Positions 1-8,836 of a stretch of 41,173 bases of DNA are shown piece after piece. Source of the DNA: Thermoanaerobaculia bacterium (GTDB lineage Bacteria; Acidobacteriota; Thermoanaerobaculia; Multivoradales; JAHEKO01); contig CALZKB010000007.1 of NCBI GenBank assembly GCA_945787575.1, forward strand, positions 1 to 41,173, read 5' to 3'. The translations under genes and the position numbers were made by a program. Below the pieces are notes generated by a model. That model was not told the DNA's origin. It made no database searches and saw only the letters and a list, made by a program, of their open reading frames with translations. Each line of letters begins with the position of its first letter. Positions within the stretch are counted from its first letter, which is position 1.

Positions 1-165
1 CCGCGCAAGAGTGCAGCACCATGGAACAAGGGATTGCGTGATGGCCCAGAAGAAGAGGTCACGAGGCGCGAAGAGAACCGTGGCTGCAAAGAACACGAAC
101 GGCAGCGCCAAGCAGACCGATGTCGAGAAGAAGGTCGTGAGCACCAGGCCCCAAGGACCTCCTGA

Positions 166-729
166 TCGCAAGAAGGCGAGCGGCTCGACCGAATCATCGC
201 CGGCGCTTGCTTGGTCGGTGCCTGTCCGGCCGGAGGCGGCGGTGGCTGTCACATTCGCGGAGCACCCGACACGATTCCGGCTCGCGGCGGGTTCATTCGT
301 CATCATGAGCAGTACAACGAGCAGCTCGCCAGCCCGCACTATGCGCTGGATTGCGTGAGCTGCCACGACCCGCACAAGAGGTCAGAGCTCTCCATTCACA
401 CCGCCTGTGGCGACTGTCACGAGGAATACGCCGACGCCTACGCCGGCACCCAGATGGAGATCGCGGGCGTCGACTGTGAGGACTGCCACATGCCTTATGC
501 CAGCAAATCGGCGGTGGCGTTCAGTCCGACTCGCGGCGACGTTCGCGCGCACCTGGTCCGCAACAACGTCGATAGGGACGGCCAGATGTTCACCGACGAC
601 GGCAACTTCGTCCTGCTCGATGACGTCGGCCGGGGAGCTGTGACCCTGGACTTTGCCTGCGGCGAGTGTCACCGGGACAAGAACCCCAACTGGCTGGCGG
701 GCAAGGCCAAGAAATTCCACCAGCGCTGA
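166..729 (+). pseudogene. 3' part of a multihaem c-type cytochrome, 5' end broken
   Basis: Four CXXCH haem-binding motifs are read in one frame: CVSCH (352-366), CGDCH (406-420), CEDCH (475-489) and CGECH (658-672). Spaced His residues between them (HH near 300, the HMP after the third motif) could be distal haem ligands. The context resembles multihaem cytochromes of the nitrite-reductase/c554-like type, which carry electrons in the periplasm. The frame is closed by TGA at 163-165, and no start codon, ribosome site or signal peptide precedes the haem region. Near 230-250 a Gly-rich stretch ending in GGCH sits where a fifth CXXCH would be expected, but its first Cys is missing. A lysine-rich open frame starting at ATG 41 runs in another phase to 358, so a frameshift (mutation or assembly error) may have separated the N-terminus. 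The family is recognised from motifs only. The exact electron-transfer role is unknown. Confidence 0.6.
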
Positions 730-864
730 TCGGCGCTTCGCAAACGAGACACCTACTGCCGGAACCCGGGGAAGAGCCGACGGCCCTCCCCCGGGCCCAC
801 GGTCTCAGGAGGCCGACGAATTCAACCCTCGGGCGCGACTTGTTCGGCCCGGTAATGGCCTCGA

Positions 865-3291
865 CTACTCGGAGACAGACGCCGCCGAGGCCGGCGCAGC
901 GAACTCGCGGGCGCGCTTCGCCAGCTCGGCCAAGCGGGCCGCCACCCGGGCGTTGACGCTGCCCTCCGGGAAGGTTCCGTCGCCATCCGGCTCACCGGCC
1001 TCGAGACCGGTCAGCAGCTCGATCCCCTGGTCGATCGTGACCACCGGATAGATGTGAAACGTCCCAGCTTCCACCGCCTCGACGACGCGGGAACGCAACA
1101 TCAGGTGTTCGACGTTGGCGGACGGGATCAGCACTCCCTGCTCGCCGCTCAGCCCTCGCGCGGCGCAGAGCTCGAAGAATCCCTCGATCTTCTCGTTGAC
1201 GCCGCCGATGGCCTGGATCTCCCCCTGCTGGTTGACCGATCCGGTCACCGCCAACGATTGACGGAGGGGAATGCCGGCGATCGCCGACAGGAGCGCGTAG
1301 AGCTCCGCCGAAGACGCGCTGTCGCCCTCGACCCCGCCATACGACTGCTCGAAGACGAGGCTCGCCGACAGCGCCAGCGGACTCTCGGCGGCGAAGCGGG
1401 CGCCGAGGAAACCGGCGAGGATCAGAACGCCCTTGGAGTGCAGGGGACCGGCGAGCTCGACCTCACGCTCGATGTCGACGACCTCCCCCTTGCCGAGCCG
1501 CACGCGTGCCGTGATCCGGCTCGGCCGCCCGAAGCTGAAGTCGTTCAGCCGGTGGACGGACAGGCCGTTGATCTGCCCGACCTCGGCGCCCTCGGTGTCG
1601 ACCAGCAGCGTCCCCCTCCGGATCTCCTCTTCGATCTTCTCGCTGAGCCGGTCCGCGCGAAAAATGCGGGAGTCGATCGCCTGCTGGACGTCTCGGGCGC
1701 GGACGGTATCGCGCTGGGACTTCGCGGCCCAGTAGTCCGCCTCCCTCATCAGATCGAGGACCCGTCCCATGTAGAGCGACATCTTGCGAGCGTCGGCAAC
1801 CTCGCGAGCACCCTGCTCGATCACCCGCGCCACCGCTGCTCGGTCGAAGGACCGGAGATTCTTCTCGCGAACGAGTTTGGCGATGAGTCGCGCGTATCTC
1901 TCCGTGTTCTCGGGGCTCCAGTCGAGCTCCTCGGCGAAGTCGGCGGCCACCTTGAAGAGCTCGCCGAAGTCAGGATCGAGCTGCGACAGCAGGTAGTAGA
2001 CCCTCGGCGAGCCGAAGAGGACGATCTTCACCGACAGTTGCGCCGGCTGGGGCTGCAACGATTGGACGCTGATCAGGCTCAGCGCCTCGGCCAGCGCCTC
2101 GATCTTGATGCGCCCTGCCCGCAGCGTGCGCTTGAGACCTTCCCAGGCGTAGGGGTGCTGGAGCAACTTCAGGGCATCGAGCAGCAGGTAGCCGCCGTTG
2201 GCGCGGTGCAGGGCGCCCGGCCGGATCAACGTGAAGTCGGTGACCATGGTGCCCATGGTGGAGACGTGCTCGATGCGTCCGACGAGGTTCTGGTACGTCG
2301 GGTTGTCCTCGTAGACGACGGGCGCTCCGTCGCAGTCGCTACGATCGACCAGCAGGTTGACACGGTAGCGTCGGTGGAGACTCTCCGGAGTCTGTTCTCT
2401 GAGAGCCATCTGGAACAGCTGCTGCGAGCCCGAGTCGCTCTGGGTGCTGAGCCGATCGGCGTTCTCGACAATGTCGCGCTCCACGGCGTCCAGGTAGTCG
2501 AGGACGTCCGCGAGCCCTGCGAAGTGCTCGCGGATGTCCTCCAGCAACGGCCCGACGGCGAAGTGGCCGACCTCGCGGTTGAGCTCGCGGATCTGCTCGC
2601 GCTGGCGGCGCTTCCAACGCGAGAAATGGCGCAGCAGCTCGCTGAGCTTGGCCTTGAGTCGCTCGATGGTCTCTTCGAGCTCGGTCCGGGCTTTCTCCGG
2701 AAGCTCTTGCAGCTGCTCGGCGGAGAGCACCTCGTCGCCCCGACTCGGCGCGAAGACGATCCCGACCGGGGTCTGTACCAACGCCAGGCCGGCTTCCGAG
2801 GCTTCCAGTCCGAGCTTCGAAAGCTCGCTCGCCTTGCGCTCCTCGAGCGCCTCCTCCAGCTCTCCCTTCCGGCGGTGGTACTCCTCGCTCTCGACCGCCA
2901 CCTGCAACGCACCGGCCACCTCCTCGACGAGATGCTCCATCGCCCTGCCCAGCTCGCCCCCCTTACCCGGCGGCAGCTCGAGCAGTCGCGGCCGGTTGGC
3001 GTCGTCGAAGTCGTGCACGTAGCACAGATCGGAGGGCGTCGGCCGCGAGGGTGCGCGCTGCTCGAGCATCTGCCGCACGGCCGAGTGCTTGCCCGTGCCG
3101 TCGGGACCGAAGGCGAAGATGTTGTAGCCCTCGCGCTCGACCTCGATTCCGAACTCCACCGCCTCGACCGCGCGGGGCTGACCGAGAAGACCGGTCAAAG
3201 CCTCGAGGTCTTCCGTCGTCTCGAAGTCGAGAGCTCCGAAATCGCACCTTCGGCAGAGGTCTTGCGGCGCTAGCTCCTTGGCGGGTGCCAC
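865..3291 (-). CDS. LonB-like ATP-dependent protease (AAA_32 / peptidase S16)
   Basis: An 808-residue cytoplasmic Lon-family protein. The P-loop GPDGTGKHS lies at residues 62-70. The central region holds a long charged coiled-coil insert (about 150-280), followed by the HRANGGYLLLDA segment that is typical of this family's Walker B region. The C-terminal S16 domain carries GDSASS with catalytic Ser658 and GGVNEK with Lys701. The 43-residue Ser-Lys spacing equals that of E. coli Lon, so the dyad is intact. A CRRC pair (residues 13-16) sits at the N-terminus. There is no N-terminal LonA substrate domain and no membrane anchor, so it belongs to the bacterial Lon-related group (E. coli YcbZ/LonH-like) rather than LonA or archaeal LonB. 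Its expected job is degradation of damaged or regulatory proteins. It is divergent from the next gene, with about 120 bp between their starts. A long open frame on the opposite strand is a GC-driven shadow. Confidence 0.9.
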   Translation of the reverse strand: MAPAKELAPQDLCRRCDFGALDFETTEDLEALTGLLGQPRAVEAVEFGIEVEREGYNIFAFGPDGTGKHSAVRQMLEQRAPSRPTPSDLCYVHDFDDANRPRLLELPPGKGGELGRAMEHLVEEVAGALQVAVESEEYHRRKGELEEALEERKASELSKLGLEASEAGLALVQTPVGIVFAPSRGDEVLSAEQLQELPEKARTELEETIERLKAKLSELLRHFSRWKRRQREQIRELNREVGHFAVGPLLEDIREHFAGLADVLDYLDAVERDIVENADRLSTQSDSGSQQLFQMALREQTPESLHRRYRVNLLVDRSDCDGAPVVYEDNPTYQNLVGRIEHVSTMGTMVTDFTLIRPGALHRANGGYLLLDALKLLQHPYAWEGLKRTLRAGRIKIEALAEALSLISVQSLQPQPAQLSVKIVLFGSPRVYYLLSQLDPDFGELFKVAADFAEELDWSPENTERYARLIAKLVREKNLRSFDRAAVARVIEQGAREVADARKMSLYMGRVLDLMREADYWAAKSQRDTVRARDVQQAIDSRIFRADRLSEKIEEEIRRGTLLVDTEGAEVGQINGLSVHRLNDFSFGRPSRITARVRLGKGEVVDIEREVELAGPLHSKGVLILAGFLGARFAAESPLALSASLVFEQSYGGVEGDSASSAELYALLSAIAGIPLRQSLAVTGSVNQQGEIQAIGGVNEKIEGFFELCAARGLSGEQGVLIPSANVEHLMLRSRVVEAVEAGTFHIYPVVTIDQGIELLTGLEAGEPDGDGTFPEGSVNARVAARLAELAKRAREFAAPASAASVSE

Positions 3292-3413
3292 CTGCGAATC
3301 CTCCTTGCCCGGCGCCGGCTGGGCTCAGCTGCGAGTTTAGTCGCTCGGAGGCGTCTTCGGGCGTCGTTTTCGAGGCTCATCTCGACAGTCCCGCTGGTAG
3401 ACTTCGAACCAGG

Positions 3414-5561
3414 ATGTCTGCAACAGGTGGTGGCCTGCGCCAGGCTCTGAGCCGGCGCATGCGTTCGAGCGGGCGGAGGCTCGGCCGGTGGCGTGGGCTG
3501 ACGCTCGTACTTGCCGGTCTCGTCCTTCTCTGGGCGCTGCTACCGGCGCTGCTGCGGACGCCGCCGGTCTCCTGTTCGGTCGCGGACGCCGAGGCGTCGC
3601 CAAGCGATCTCGTCGTGCTCCTCCATGCGTTCGGCAAGACGTCGGGAAGCCTCGACGACCTGCGGAGAGCGGTCAAGTTCGAGACGGTGATGCCGGGAGC
3701 CGATGTCCTGATGTGTGATCTGCCTTTCGGCATCTTCTCGATGGCCGAGCCGGAAGACGTGGTGGCCGAGCTTCTGGGAGAGATCGACCGAGCCTGGAGC
3801 GCGAAGAGCTCCTACCGTCGCCTGCGGTTGGTCGGCCACAGCATGGGGGCACTGTTCGCGCGCAAGGCCTACGTCGTCGCCTCCGGTGAAACGAAGGGAG
3901 CGCCTTTCGAGGTCGAGCTCGAGTCCGCCTTGGCGGGCGATGACTGGAAGAGCGACTCCGAAGACGGGCCCGACGAGGTCGTCGTGGGGGCTCGAGATTG
4001 GGCTGCCGCCGTCGACCGAATCGTGTTGATGGCGGGCATGAACCGTGGCTGGTCGATCTCGCACCACCTTTCGATCAAGCGAGCTGTCGAATTGTATGCG
4101 GGGGTCGCGGCCGGGGAGGTCCTCGAGAAGCGTTTCGGTCGGCTGCCGCTGATCTTCGCCGTTCGGCGCGGCGCCCCCTTCATCACGAACCTGCGAATTC
4201 AGTGGCTCGAGATGCGACGGCGGGCCCGCTGCGAGGAGGGGACGGCCGGCGGAGCCACGACGGCGCAGCTGTTGGGCTCGATCGACGACCTGGTGTCGCC
4301 GGAAGACAATATCGATCTGATCTCGGGGCGCGACTTCTTCTACCTCGACGTCGAACGCTCCGGCCACGCGAGCGTGATCGAAGTCGACCTGGAGGAGCCG
4401 CCGCCGGAGTCGACCTCCGAGCAGGTACGAGCGCGAGCGGTAGAGAAGGAGCGAGGCAGAGTCTTCAAGTTGGCCCTCACGGGGACCGTCGAAGAGCTCA
4501 GAGACGAACAAGTCCTCGAAGCCGGTAGCGAGCTCGAGGCGCTCGCCCAATGCGATCCCCAACCGCCGGCAGCTCGGATTGCGGCGGACGACGCCCGGCA
4601 GGAGGACGAGAGTGCAACCGCGGCCGTGGAGCAACCGTGGGCGGGCGACGCGCCCGTGACCGACGTCGTTTTCGTGATCCACGGAATTCGGGACGAGGGC
4701 CATTGGACCCAGAAGATCGCGCGCCGCGTCGAGGCTCGAGCTCGAGACTCCGGCAAGCGGGTGGTTCCCGAGCCCTCGAGCTACGGCTACTTCCCGATGC
4801 TGCCGTTTCTCAGGGGCTCGGCCCGCCGGGCAAAGGTCGAGTGGTTGATGGACCGCTACACCGAAGCCCGCGCGCGCTACCCGCAGGCGCGATTTCACTA
4901 CGTCGGTCACAGCAACGGCACCTATCTGCTCGCCAAGGCGCTCGAGACCTACCCATCGGTTCGTTTCGAGCGCGTGGTCTTCGTCGGCAGTGTCGTCCGC
5001 ACGGACTATTCTTGGAAGGAAGCTCTGCAAAGAGACCAAGTGCAAGCGGTGCTCAACTTCGTGGCTTCGGGGGATTGGGTCGTGGCTTTCTTCCCGAAAG
5101 CGCTCGAGCTCGCCGACTTTCAGGACCTCGGCAGCGCGGGGCACGACGGCTTTCTCGACGCCCAAAGCGAGCTCGGGCTGCCAGCGAGCAAGAGGGTGTT
5201 TCAACCCGAGATGCCGCGCGACGGTGAATACGTGCCCGCCTACGTCAGCGGCGGACACAGCGAAGCCCTCGACGAGGCGTTCTGGGATTCCATCGCTCAG
5301 TTCATCATCGACGACGAGATCCCCGAGGACTTCTCTCGTCGGCTGACCCGCGACGAAGAGCTTCGGGAGAGCTTTGTCGAGAAGCGAGTCGGATTGGTCC
5401 GGTTCCTGGGCGACCGGGCGCCTCTCTTGTGGCTCTTGCTCGCGTGCGTGCTGGGCGCGATTCTCTACGGACTGGTCAAACTCCCGCTTCGGGAGTGGCA
5501 ACGCACGCTGATCGTGCTTGGCTACCTCTTCCTCATCTGGACCGTGCTGACGCGGATCTGA
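3414..5561 (+). CDS. Membrane-anchored protein with two alpha/beta-hydrolase domains
   Basis: A 715-residue protein that starts at ATG 3414, just before a membrane anchor (residues 28-46). The open frame runs further upstream, but that part overlaps the divergent protease gene. The first alpha/beta-hydrolase-like domain has VVLLHAFG near residue 70 and the nucleophile elbow GHSMG at 141-145. The second, after about residue 410, has FVIHGIRDEGHW and the elbow GHSNG at 498-502, with a possible catalytic His in the SGGHSEA segment. Two hydrophobic helices close the protein (about 667-690 and 698-715). The catalytic domains are therefore probably held on one side of the membrane, most likely the periplasmic side if the N-terminal anchor is a signal anchor. 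Substrate is unknown; lipase, esterase or acyltransferase roles are all possible. The elbows are seen directly and the domain assignments are inferred from them. Confidence 0.75.
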   Translation: MSATGGGLRQALSRRMRSSGRRLGRWRGLTLVLAGLVLLWALLPALLRTPPVSCSVADAEASPSDLVVLLHAFGKTSGSLDDLRRAVKFETVMPGADVLMCDLPFGIFSMAEPEDVVAELLGEIDRAWSAKSSYRRLRLVGHSMGALFARKAYVVASGETKGAPFEVELESALAGDDWKSDSEDGPDEVVVGARDWAAAVDRIVLMAGMNRGWSISHHLSIKRAVELYAGVAAGEVLEKRFGRLPLIFAVRRGAPFITNLRIQWLEMRRRARCEEGTAGGATTAQLLGSIDDLVSPEDNIDLISGRDFFYLDVERSGHASVIEVDLEEPPPESTSEQVRARAVEKERGRVFKLALTGTVEELRDEQVLEAGSELEALAQCDPQPPAARIAADDARQEDESATAAVEQPWAGDAPVTDVVFVIHGIRDEGHWTQKIARRVEARARDSGKRVVPEPSSYGYFPMLPFLRGSARRAKVEWLMDRYTEARARYPQARFHYVGHSNGTYLLAKALETYPSVRFERVVFVGSVVRTDYSWKEALQRDQVQAVLNFVASGDWVVAFFPKALELADFQDLGSAGHDGFLDAQSELGLPASKRVFQPEMPRDGEYVPAYVSGGHSEALDEAFWDSIAQFIIDDEIPEDFSRRLTRDEELRESFVEKRVGLVRFLGDRAPLLWLLLACVLGAILYGLVKLPLREWQRTLIVLGYLFLIWTVLTRI

Positions 5562-5718
5562 CGCCAGCTCTCTTCTCAGGCATTACGCCGGCAGGTTCGG
5601 CAAGCCACGCCGAAGCGGCTTGTTCCTCTGGAGAGCAGGTCTGGGACCTCCTGCGGTCCGCCGCTCTCGACGTCGCTTTCCAGGTAGAGACGGAGACGCG
5701 ACAGGAACGGAGCCCGAC
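5562..5718 (+). other. Leader region of the PilZ gene
   Basis: A 157-bp non-coding stretch between two co-directional genes. It contains short inverted repeats: CAAGCC (5601-5606) with GGCTTG (5617-5622), and AGGTC (5637-5641) with GACCT (5645-5649). They could fold in a transcript, but I do not recognise a known riboswitch. It lacks the characteristic cyclic-di-GMP aptamer sequences. No convincing terminator with a T-run was seen. Confidence 0.2.
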
Positions 5719-6174
5719 ATGACCGATACGATCGTACAGACCGAGCGCCGCGACCGCCCAACCAGCCGCCCCGAGCGCCGTCCATTCGGTCGCCCCTGGG
5801 GCGCCTCGCAGCTACCGGACACCAGGCGCGAGCAGCTGCGCTTCGCCACCCGCACCCTTGAGATCCAGTCGCCGGTCTTCGGAAGGGCGGTCGAGGTGAG
5901 CGCCGGCGGCCTGCGCCTAGAGTCGTGTTCCCAGCTCGTCACCGACGCCCGCTACGTCTTCAGAATCGCCTACGGGGCTCGCTTCCTCAACCTTCCCGGC
6001 CGGGTCGCCTGGTCGTTGTTGCACCGCATCGAGATCAGCGAAGCGGGGCGCCGCGCGATCTACCAGACGGGCGTCGAGCTCGACTGTGACGAGGCCTCTT
6101 CCCCCTGGCCTGCGGCCTTCGCCAACCGGGCGCGAGTGGCGGTGCCTGGCGAGATCCCGTCCAGCGTGCAGTGA
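5719..6174 (+). CDS. PilZ-domain protein (putative c-di-GMP receptor)
   Basis: A 151-residue protein that starts at ATG 5719. A basic, Arg-rich N-terminal tail (residues 1-40) leads into the PilZ signature. RxxxR is met by REQLR at residues 37-41. The second motif (D/NxSxxG) appears as EVSAGG at residues 59-64, with Glu in place of the usual Asp or Asn. PilZ domains bind cyclic di-GMP between these two motifs and relay it to motility, secretion or polysaccharide systems. The Glu substitution may weaken binding, so receptor activity is inferred, not shown. No membrane segment or output domain is present, so it is a stand-alone PilZ adaptor. It is followed by a convergent gene. Confidence 0.72.
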   Translation: MTDTIVQTERRDRPTSRPERRPFGRPWGASQLPDTRREQLRFATRTLEIQSPVFGRAVEVSAGGLRLESCSQLVTDARYVFRIAYGARFLNLPGRVAWSLLHRIEISEAGRRAIYQTGVELDCDEASSPWPAAFANRARVAVPGEIPSSVQ

Positions 6175-6182
6175 GGGCGAGG

Positions 6183-6199
6183 CGGCGGCGTTGCCGCCG
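6183..6199. terminator. Short GC hairpin between convergent genes
   Basis: A 7-bp perfect stem (CGGCGGC / GCCGCCG) with a 3-nt loop lies 9 bp after the PilZ stop codon and before the convergent stop at 6250. There is no T-run on either strand, so it is at best a weak or Rho-assisted terminator. In this GC-rich sequence it may be chance. Confidence 0.2.
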
Positions 6200-6249
6200 T
6201 CGACGGCGCGAGCCGGCGGGAGGAGGAGGGGAGCGCCGCTCCCTGCGCG

Positions 6250-7041
6250 CTACTCGGCGGCGGCTTCCTTGAAGTGCACCACGATGAGGATCTGATCGGT
6301 GTGCTCGTCCGTGAAGGTCTCGGCCATGCGGCTGCCCATCTCCTCACGAGCCGCGGCGAACGCCTTCTCGACGGCATCGCGCGCCGCGAGGTTGGTGGTC
6401 GTGTACCAGCTCATGTGGGTCCACGGCGCACCGCGGTGGATCTCCGGAATGTGCAGGCCGTAGGCCATGATCGCCCCGTCGGCCGCGAGCTTATCGAAGG
6501 TCGGCACCCCGAACTCGTTCCACAGCTCCATCGCCTCGCCGGCCTTGCCGGGGGCCGCCTGGTGGTAGCCGAGGTGGATGTAGCTCGGACGCCCGGAGCG
6601 GGCGCCGCCGATGCTCACGGTGCGGCTGATCATGTCCGAATGCGAGCCCGCGACGACGTTGGCCTTCCACGCCTCGGCCATCGCCGCCATGTCCTCTTCG
6701 CTCATCGCCTGCCGCGACGCCATGAAGCCCTGCATGAACTGATCCACGGCTTGCCAGCCGACGAAGGAGATCCACTCGACGTGGGTTGCGGCGTCGCCGC
6801 CGTCGTGCACCACGTTCATGGCGATCCCCCAGTTGACCGCCGCGCCGCTGTCGACCAGCGCGTCGTAGCCCGTTCCGCCCTGCTCGATGAGCATCTTGGT
6901 CAGCGCCTCCCCCTGCCCGGGCTGGGCCTTGAGGAAGTTGACCCACACATAGATCGGCGGGCCGTCCTGAGCGAGCGCCGCGAACGGTGCCACGAGCACC
7001 ACGGTGAGCGCGATTGTGAGAATTCCAGTCGTCCTGTTCAT
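6250..7041 (-). CDS. Secreted protein with two dimeric alpha-beta-barrel-like repeats
   Basis: A 263-residue protein. The start is fixed at 7041 by a strong Shine-Dalgarno (AAGGAGG) 6 nt upstream and by a classic signal peptide (residues about 1-23, cleaved near ALAQD). The open frame continues upstream, but without a ribosome site. The mature part seems to contain two similar units. One starts at PPIYVWVNFLKAQPGQGEA and the other at RPSYIHLGYHQAAPGKAGEA. Each has a beta strand, a PG(Q/K)xGEA turn and a helix, as in ferredoxin-like dimeric alpha-beta-barrel proteins (NIPSNAP, ABM and EthD types). Many members of that fold bind small hydrophobic ligands, but no catalytic residue can be assigned here. 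Its location should be periplasmic or extracellular. Function is unknown. Confidence 0.72.
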   Translation of the reverse strand: MNRTTGILTIALTVVLVAPFAALAQDGPPIYVWVNFLKAQPGQGEALTKMLIEQGGTGYDALVDSGAAVNWGIAMNVVHDGGDAATHVEWISFVGWQAVDQFMQGFMASRQAMSEEDMAAMAEAWKANVVAGSHSDMISRTVSIGGARSGRPSYIHLGYHQAAPGKAGEAMELWNEFGVPTFDKLAADGAIMAYGLHIPEIHRGAPWTHMSWYTTTNLAARDAVEKAFAAAREEMGSRMAETFTDEHTDQILIVVHFKEAAAE

Positions 7042-7262
7042 ACCATTCCTCCTTGGTTCGCGTCGCACGCGCACGCCTGGCACTCGTTTTCGCCAAGACG
7101 CTCCGCCCGAGCCAACGGTGCGGCACTGCGCGGCATCCACTCGATTGGGGTAGTTCGGTCGGCGATCATACAGCATCGCCCGCCGCTTCCCACGAAGGGG
7201 TCAACCTGCCGGTACTGGCTCAGTTAGGCCACTATCACCCTGCCGAGACGCACGGTGCGGCA

Positions 7263-7973
7263 CTATCCTGAAGGCTCTTCCGCGTCGCCTTCTTGAAGCG
7301 CAGACTCCAGCTCGCCGGCCATCAGTACGAACTCGTTGCGCAGCTCCTCTAGAGACGCAACCGTGTGCAGCTGGATCTGCGCGATGGCCTCGCGCTCGCG
7401 CTTGTTGAGGCGCAGCTTCTCGGGGCAGTCGCGGCAGTCGACGTGTTTGTACTTCCAGTCGTTGACCTCGCTCGTGAGCTCCTCGATCCTCTGCATCACC
7501 AGATCGCGCTTGCCGAGCAGCGCAACCCGATCAGTGCCGACCGTCCGTTCGATCGACCCGGTCCGGTCCATCAGCCTCTCGAGCAGATTCCGAGACTCGG
7601 TGAGCTGACCCTGAAGCTGCGCGTTCTGGCCGCGCAGCTGCTGATAGCCCTCGGCCATCGCATCGGTGAGCTCGTCCAGGGTGTCTTGGACGTCCTCGCG
7701 GATCTGGGTGTCGAGATCTCGAGTCACCTCCTCGAGCCGCAGGTCGAGCTGCTCACGTAGCTCCGTGGCCGCGGCCGGCAGGTACTCGGCCGCTTCCTGC
7801 AGCGCCACGCTGCGCTCCTCCATGACCCCCTGGTAGAGCCCCTCGTACTCGTCGGCCCGCTCCTTGCTCTCGGCGAGCTGACCCTGGAGCGCTTCGTACT
7901 CGGACTTCTTCACGCAACCGCCGACCATCACCAAGACGACCAGCAGTGACAGACACCGTCCGGTTGGCTTCAC
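7263..7973 (-). CDS. Coiled-coil outer-membrane-type lipoprotein
   Basis: A 236-residue protein that starts at GTG 7973, preceded by AAGGAGG at 5-nt spacing. The signal sequence ends in a lipobox (MVGGC) with lipidated Cys20. The residue after it is Val, with no Asp at +2, so outer-membrane sorting is plausible. Most of the mature chain is Glu/Gln/Leu-rich heptads (about 25-170), predicted as a long coiled coil. A CRDC pair lies near residue 180 (DCRDCPEK). The overall look is that of periplasmic lipoproteins that form rods or interact with the cell wall, but no named family is recognised. It is divergent from the glycosyltransferase-like gene at 8135. Confidence 0.7.
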   Translation of the reverse strand: MKPTGRCLSLLVVLVMVGGCVKKSEYEALQGQLAESKERADEYEGLYQGVMEERSVALQEAAEYLPAAATELREQLDLRLEEVTRDLDTQIREDVQDTLDELTDAMAEGYQQLRGQNAQLQGQLTESRNLLERLMDRTGSIERTVGTDRVALLGKRDLVMQRIEELTSEVNDWKYKHVDCRDCPEKLRLNKREREAIAQIQLHTVASLEELRNEFVLMAGELESALQEGDAEEPSG

Positions 7974-8134
7974 ACCGACCTCCTTGCCCGCACGGGGCTC
8001 AACGAAATGAGTGCCTCGATGCTAGCAGGACGGGCGCAGACAGCCGAGCCCCGGGCGGAAGCCGTCGTACGACACCCCGGCTCGAGGGAATCCGCCCGCT
8101 CGTGTTCTACGATGGGTGCCGGGAAGAGAGCTCG

Positions 8135-8770
8135 ATGCGACACGTCATGGTCTCCCGCTTCTCGGTGCCGCGGCTCGACGCCGCCACCGCCCAGGCCCAT
8201 TGCGATCCGGCCTGGCTTGCCTCGCGCCTGGAGCTCTTCCGGCGCTACTTCGTGCCGAGCGTCGAGGGCCTGGGCGTTCCGACCATTCTGCTCTGCTCGA
8301 GCGAGAGCGCACCGCGGGTGGCGGAGGAGGCCCGAGACCTGCCCTGGATCACGGTCGTCGAGCAGAACGACTGGTATGGCGGGTGGACCGGATCGGAGGA
8401 TCAGATCGTCACCCGGCTCGACTCGGACGACGCCGTGCACGCGGGCTGGCTCGAGGCGCTCGACGCCGCTCCCCCCGACTACGACGTCTATTGCACGAAG
8501 CGCTTCCTGCGCTTCGACGAGCAGCGGCACAAGCTCTACGCGCGTCGCCGCAACGAACCCTCTCCGCTGGCGGCGTTCCGTCGAGGCGCCAACCCTTACG
8601 CCCACGACCACAAGAGGCTCGAGCGTCACTACGCGACGTTCTCGATGCCCGAGGCCTACCTTCTGCAGGTCGTCCACGGCGGCAACTTGAGCAACCGGAG
8701 GCCGCGCTGGTGGCACTCGCCGATGAAAGTGCCGCTCGCTCGCCTGACCGCTTTCGGACTCTCGGAATAG
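8135..8770 (+). CDS. Putative rhamnosyltransferase-like glycosyltransferase
   Basis: A 211-residue protein that starts at ATG 8135, preceded by a purine-rich GGAAGAGAG. It begins with the HVMVSRFSVP strand and carries TRLDSDDAVH, a DxD-like sugar-nucleotide site in the style of putative rhamnosyltransferases (PF11316-like) of the GT-A fold. The size is close to the minimal length of that family. It would be a cytoplasmic enzyme adding a sugar to an envelope polysaccharide or a small acceptor. No other polysaccharide genes lie beside it, so substrate and pathway cannot be inferred from context. Confidence 0.62.
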   Translation: MRHVMVSRFSVPRLDAATAQAHCDPAWLASRLELFRRYFVPSVEGLGVPTILLCSSESAPRVAEEARDLPWITVVEQNDWYGGWTGSEDQIVTRLDSDDAVHAGWLEALDAAPPDYDVYCTKRFLRFDEQRHKLYARRRNEPSPLAAFRRGANPYAHDHKRLERHYATFSMPEAYLLQVVHGGNLSNRRPRWWHSPMKVPLARLTAFGLSE

Positions 8771-8836
8771 GCCAACTTCCGCAGCGGTCCGAGGATCCAC
8801 ATGGCGGGGAATACTCCCTCTCCCGTTGGCGTACTT

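Noticed and set aside
1054-3273. Long open frame (739 codons) antisense to the LonB-like protease
   Set aside because: The opposite strand has intact protease motifs (Ser658/Lys701, P-loop). The antisense product has none and is rich in Arg, Leu and Asp, as expected of a GC-driven shadow.
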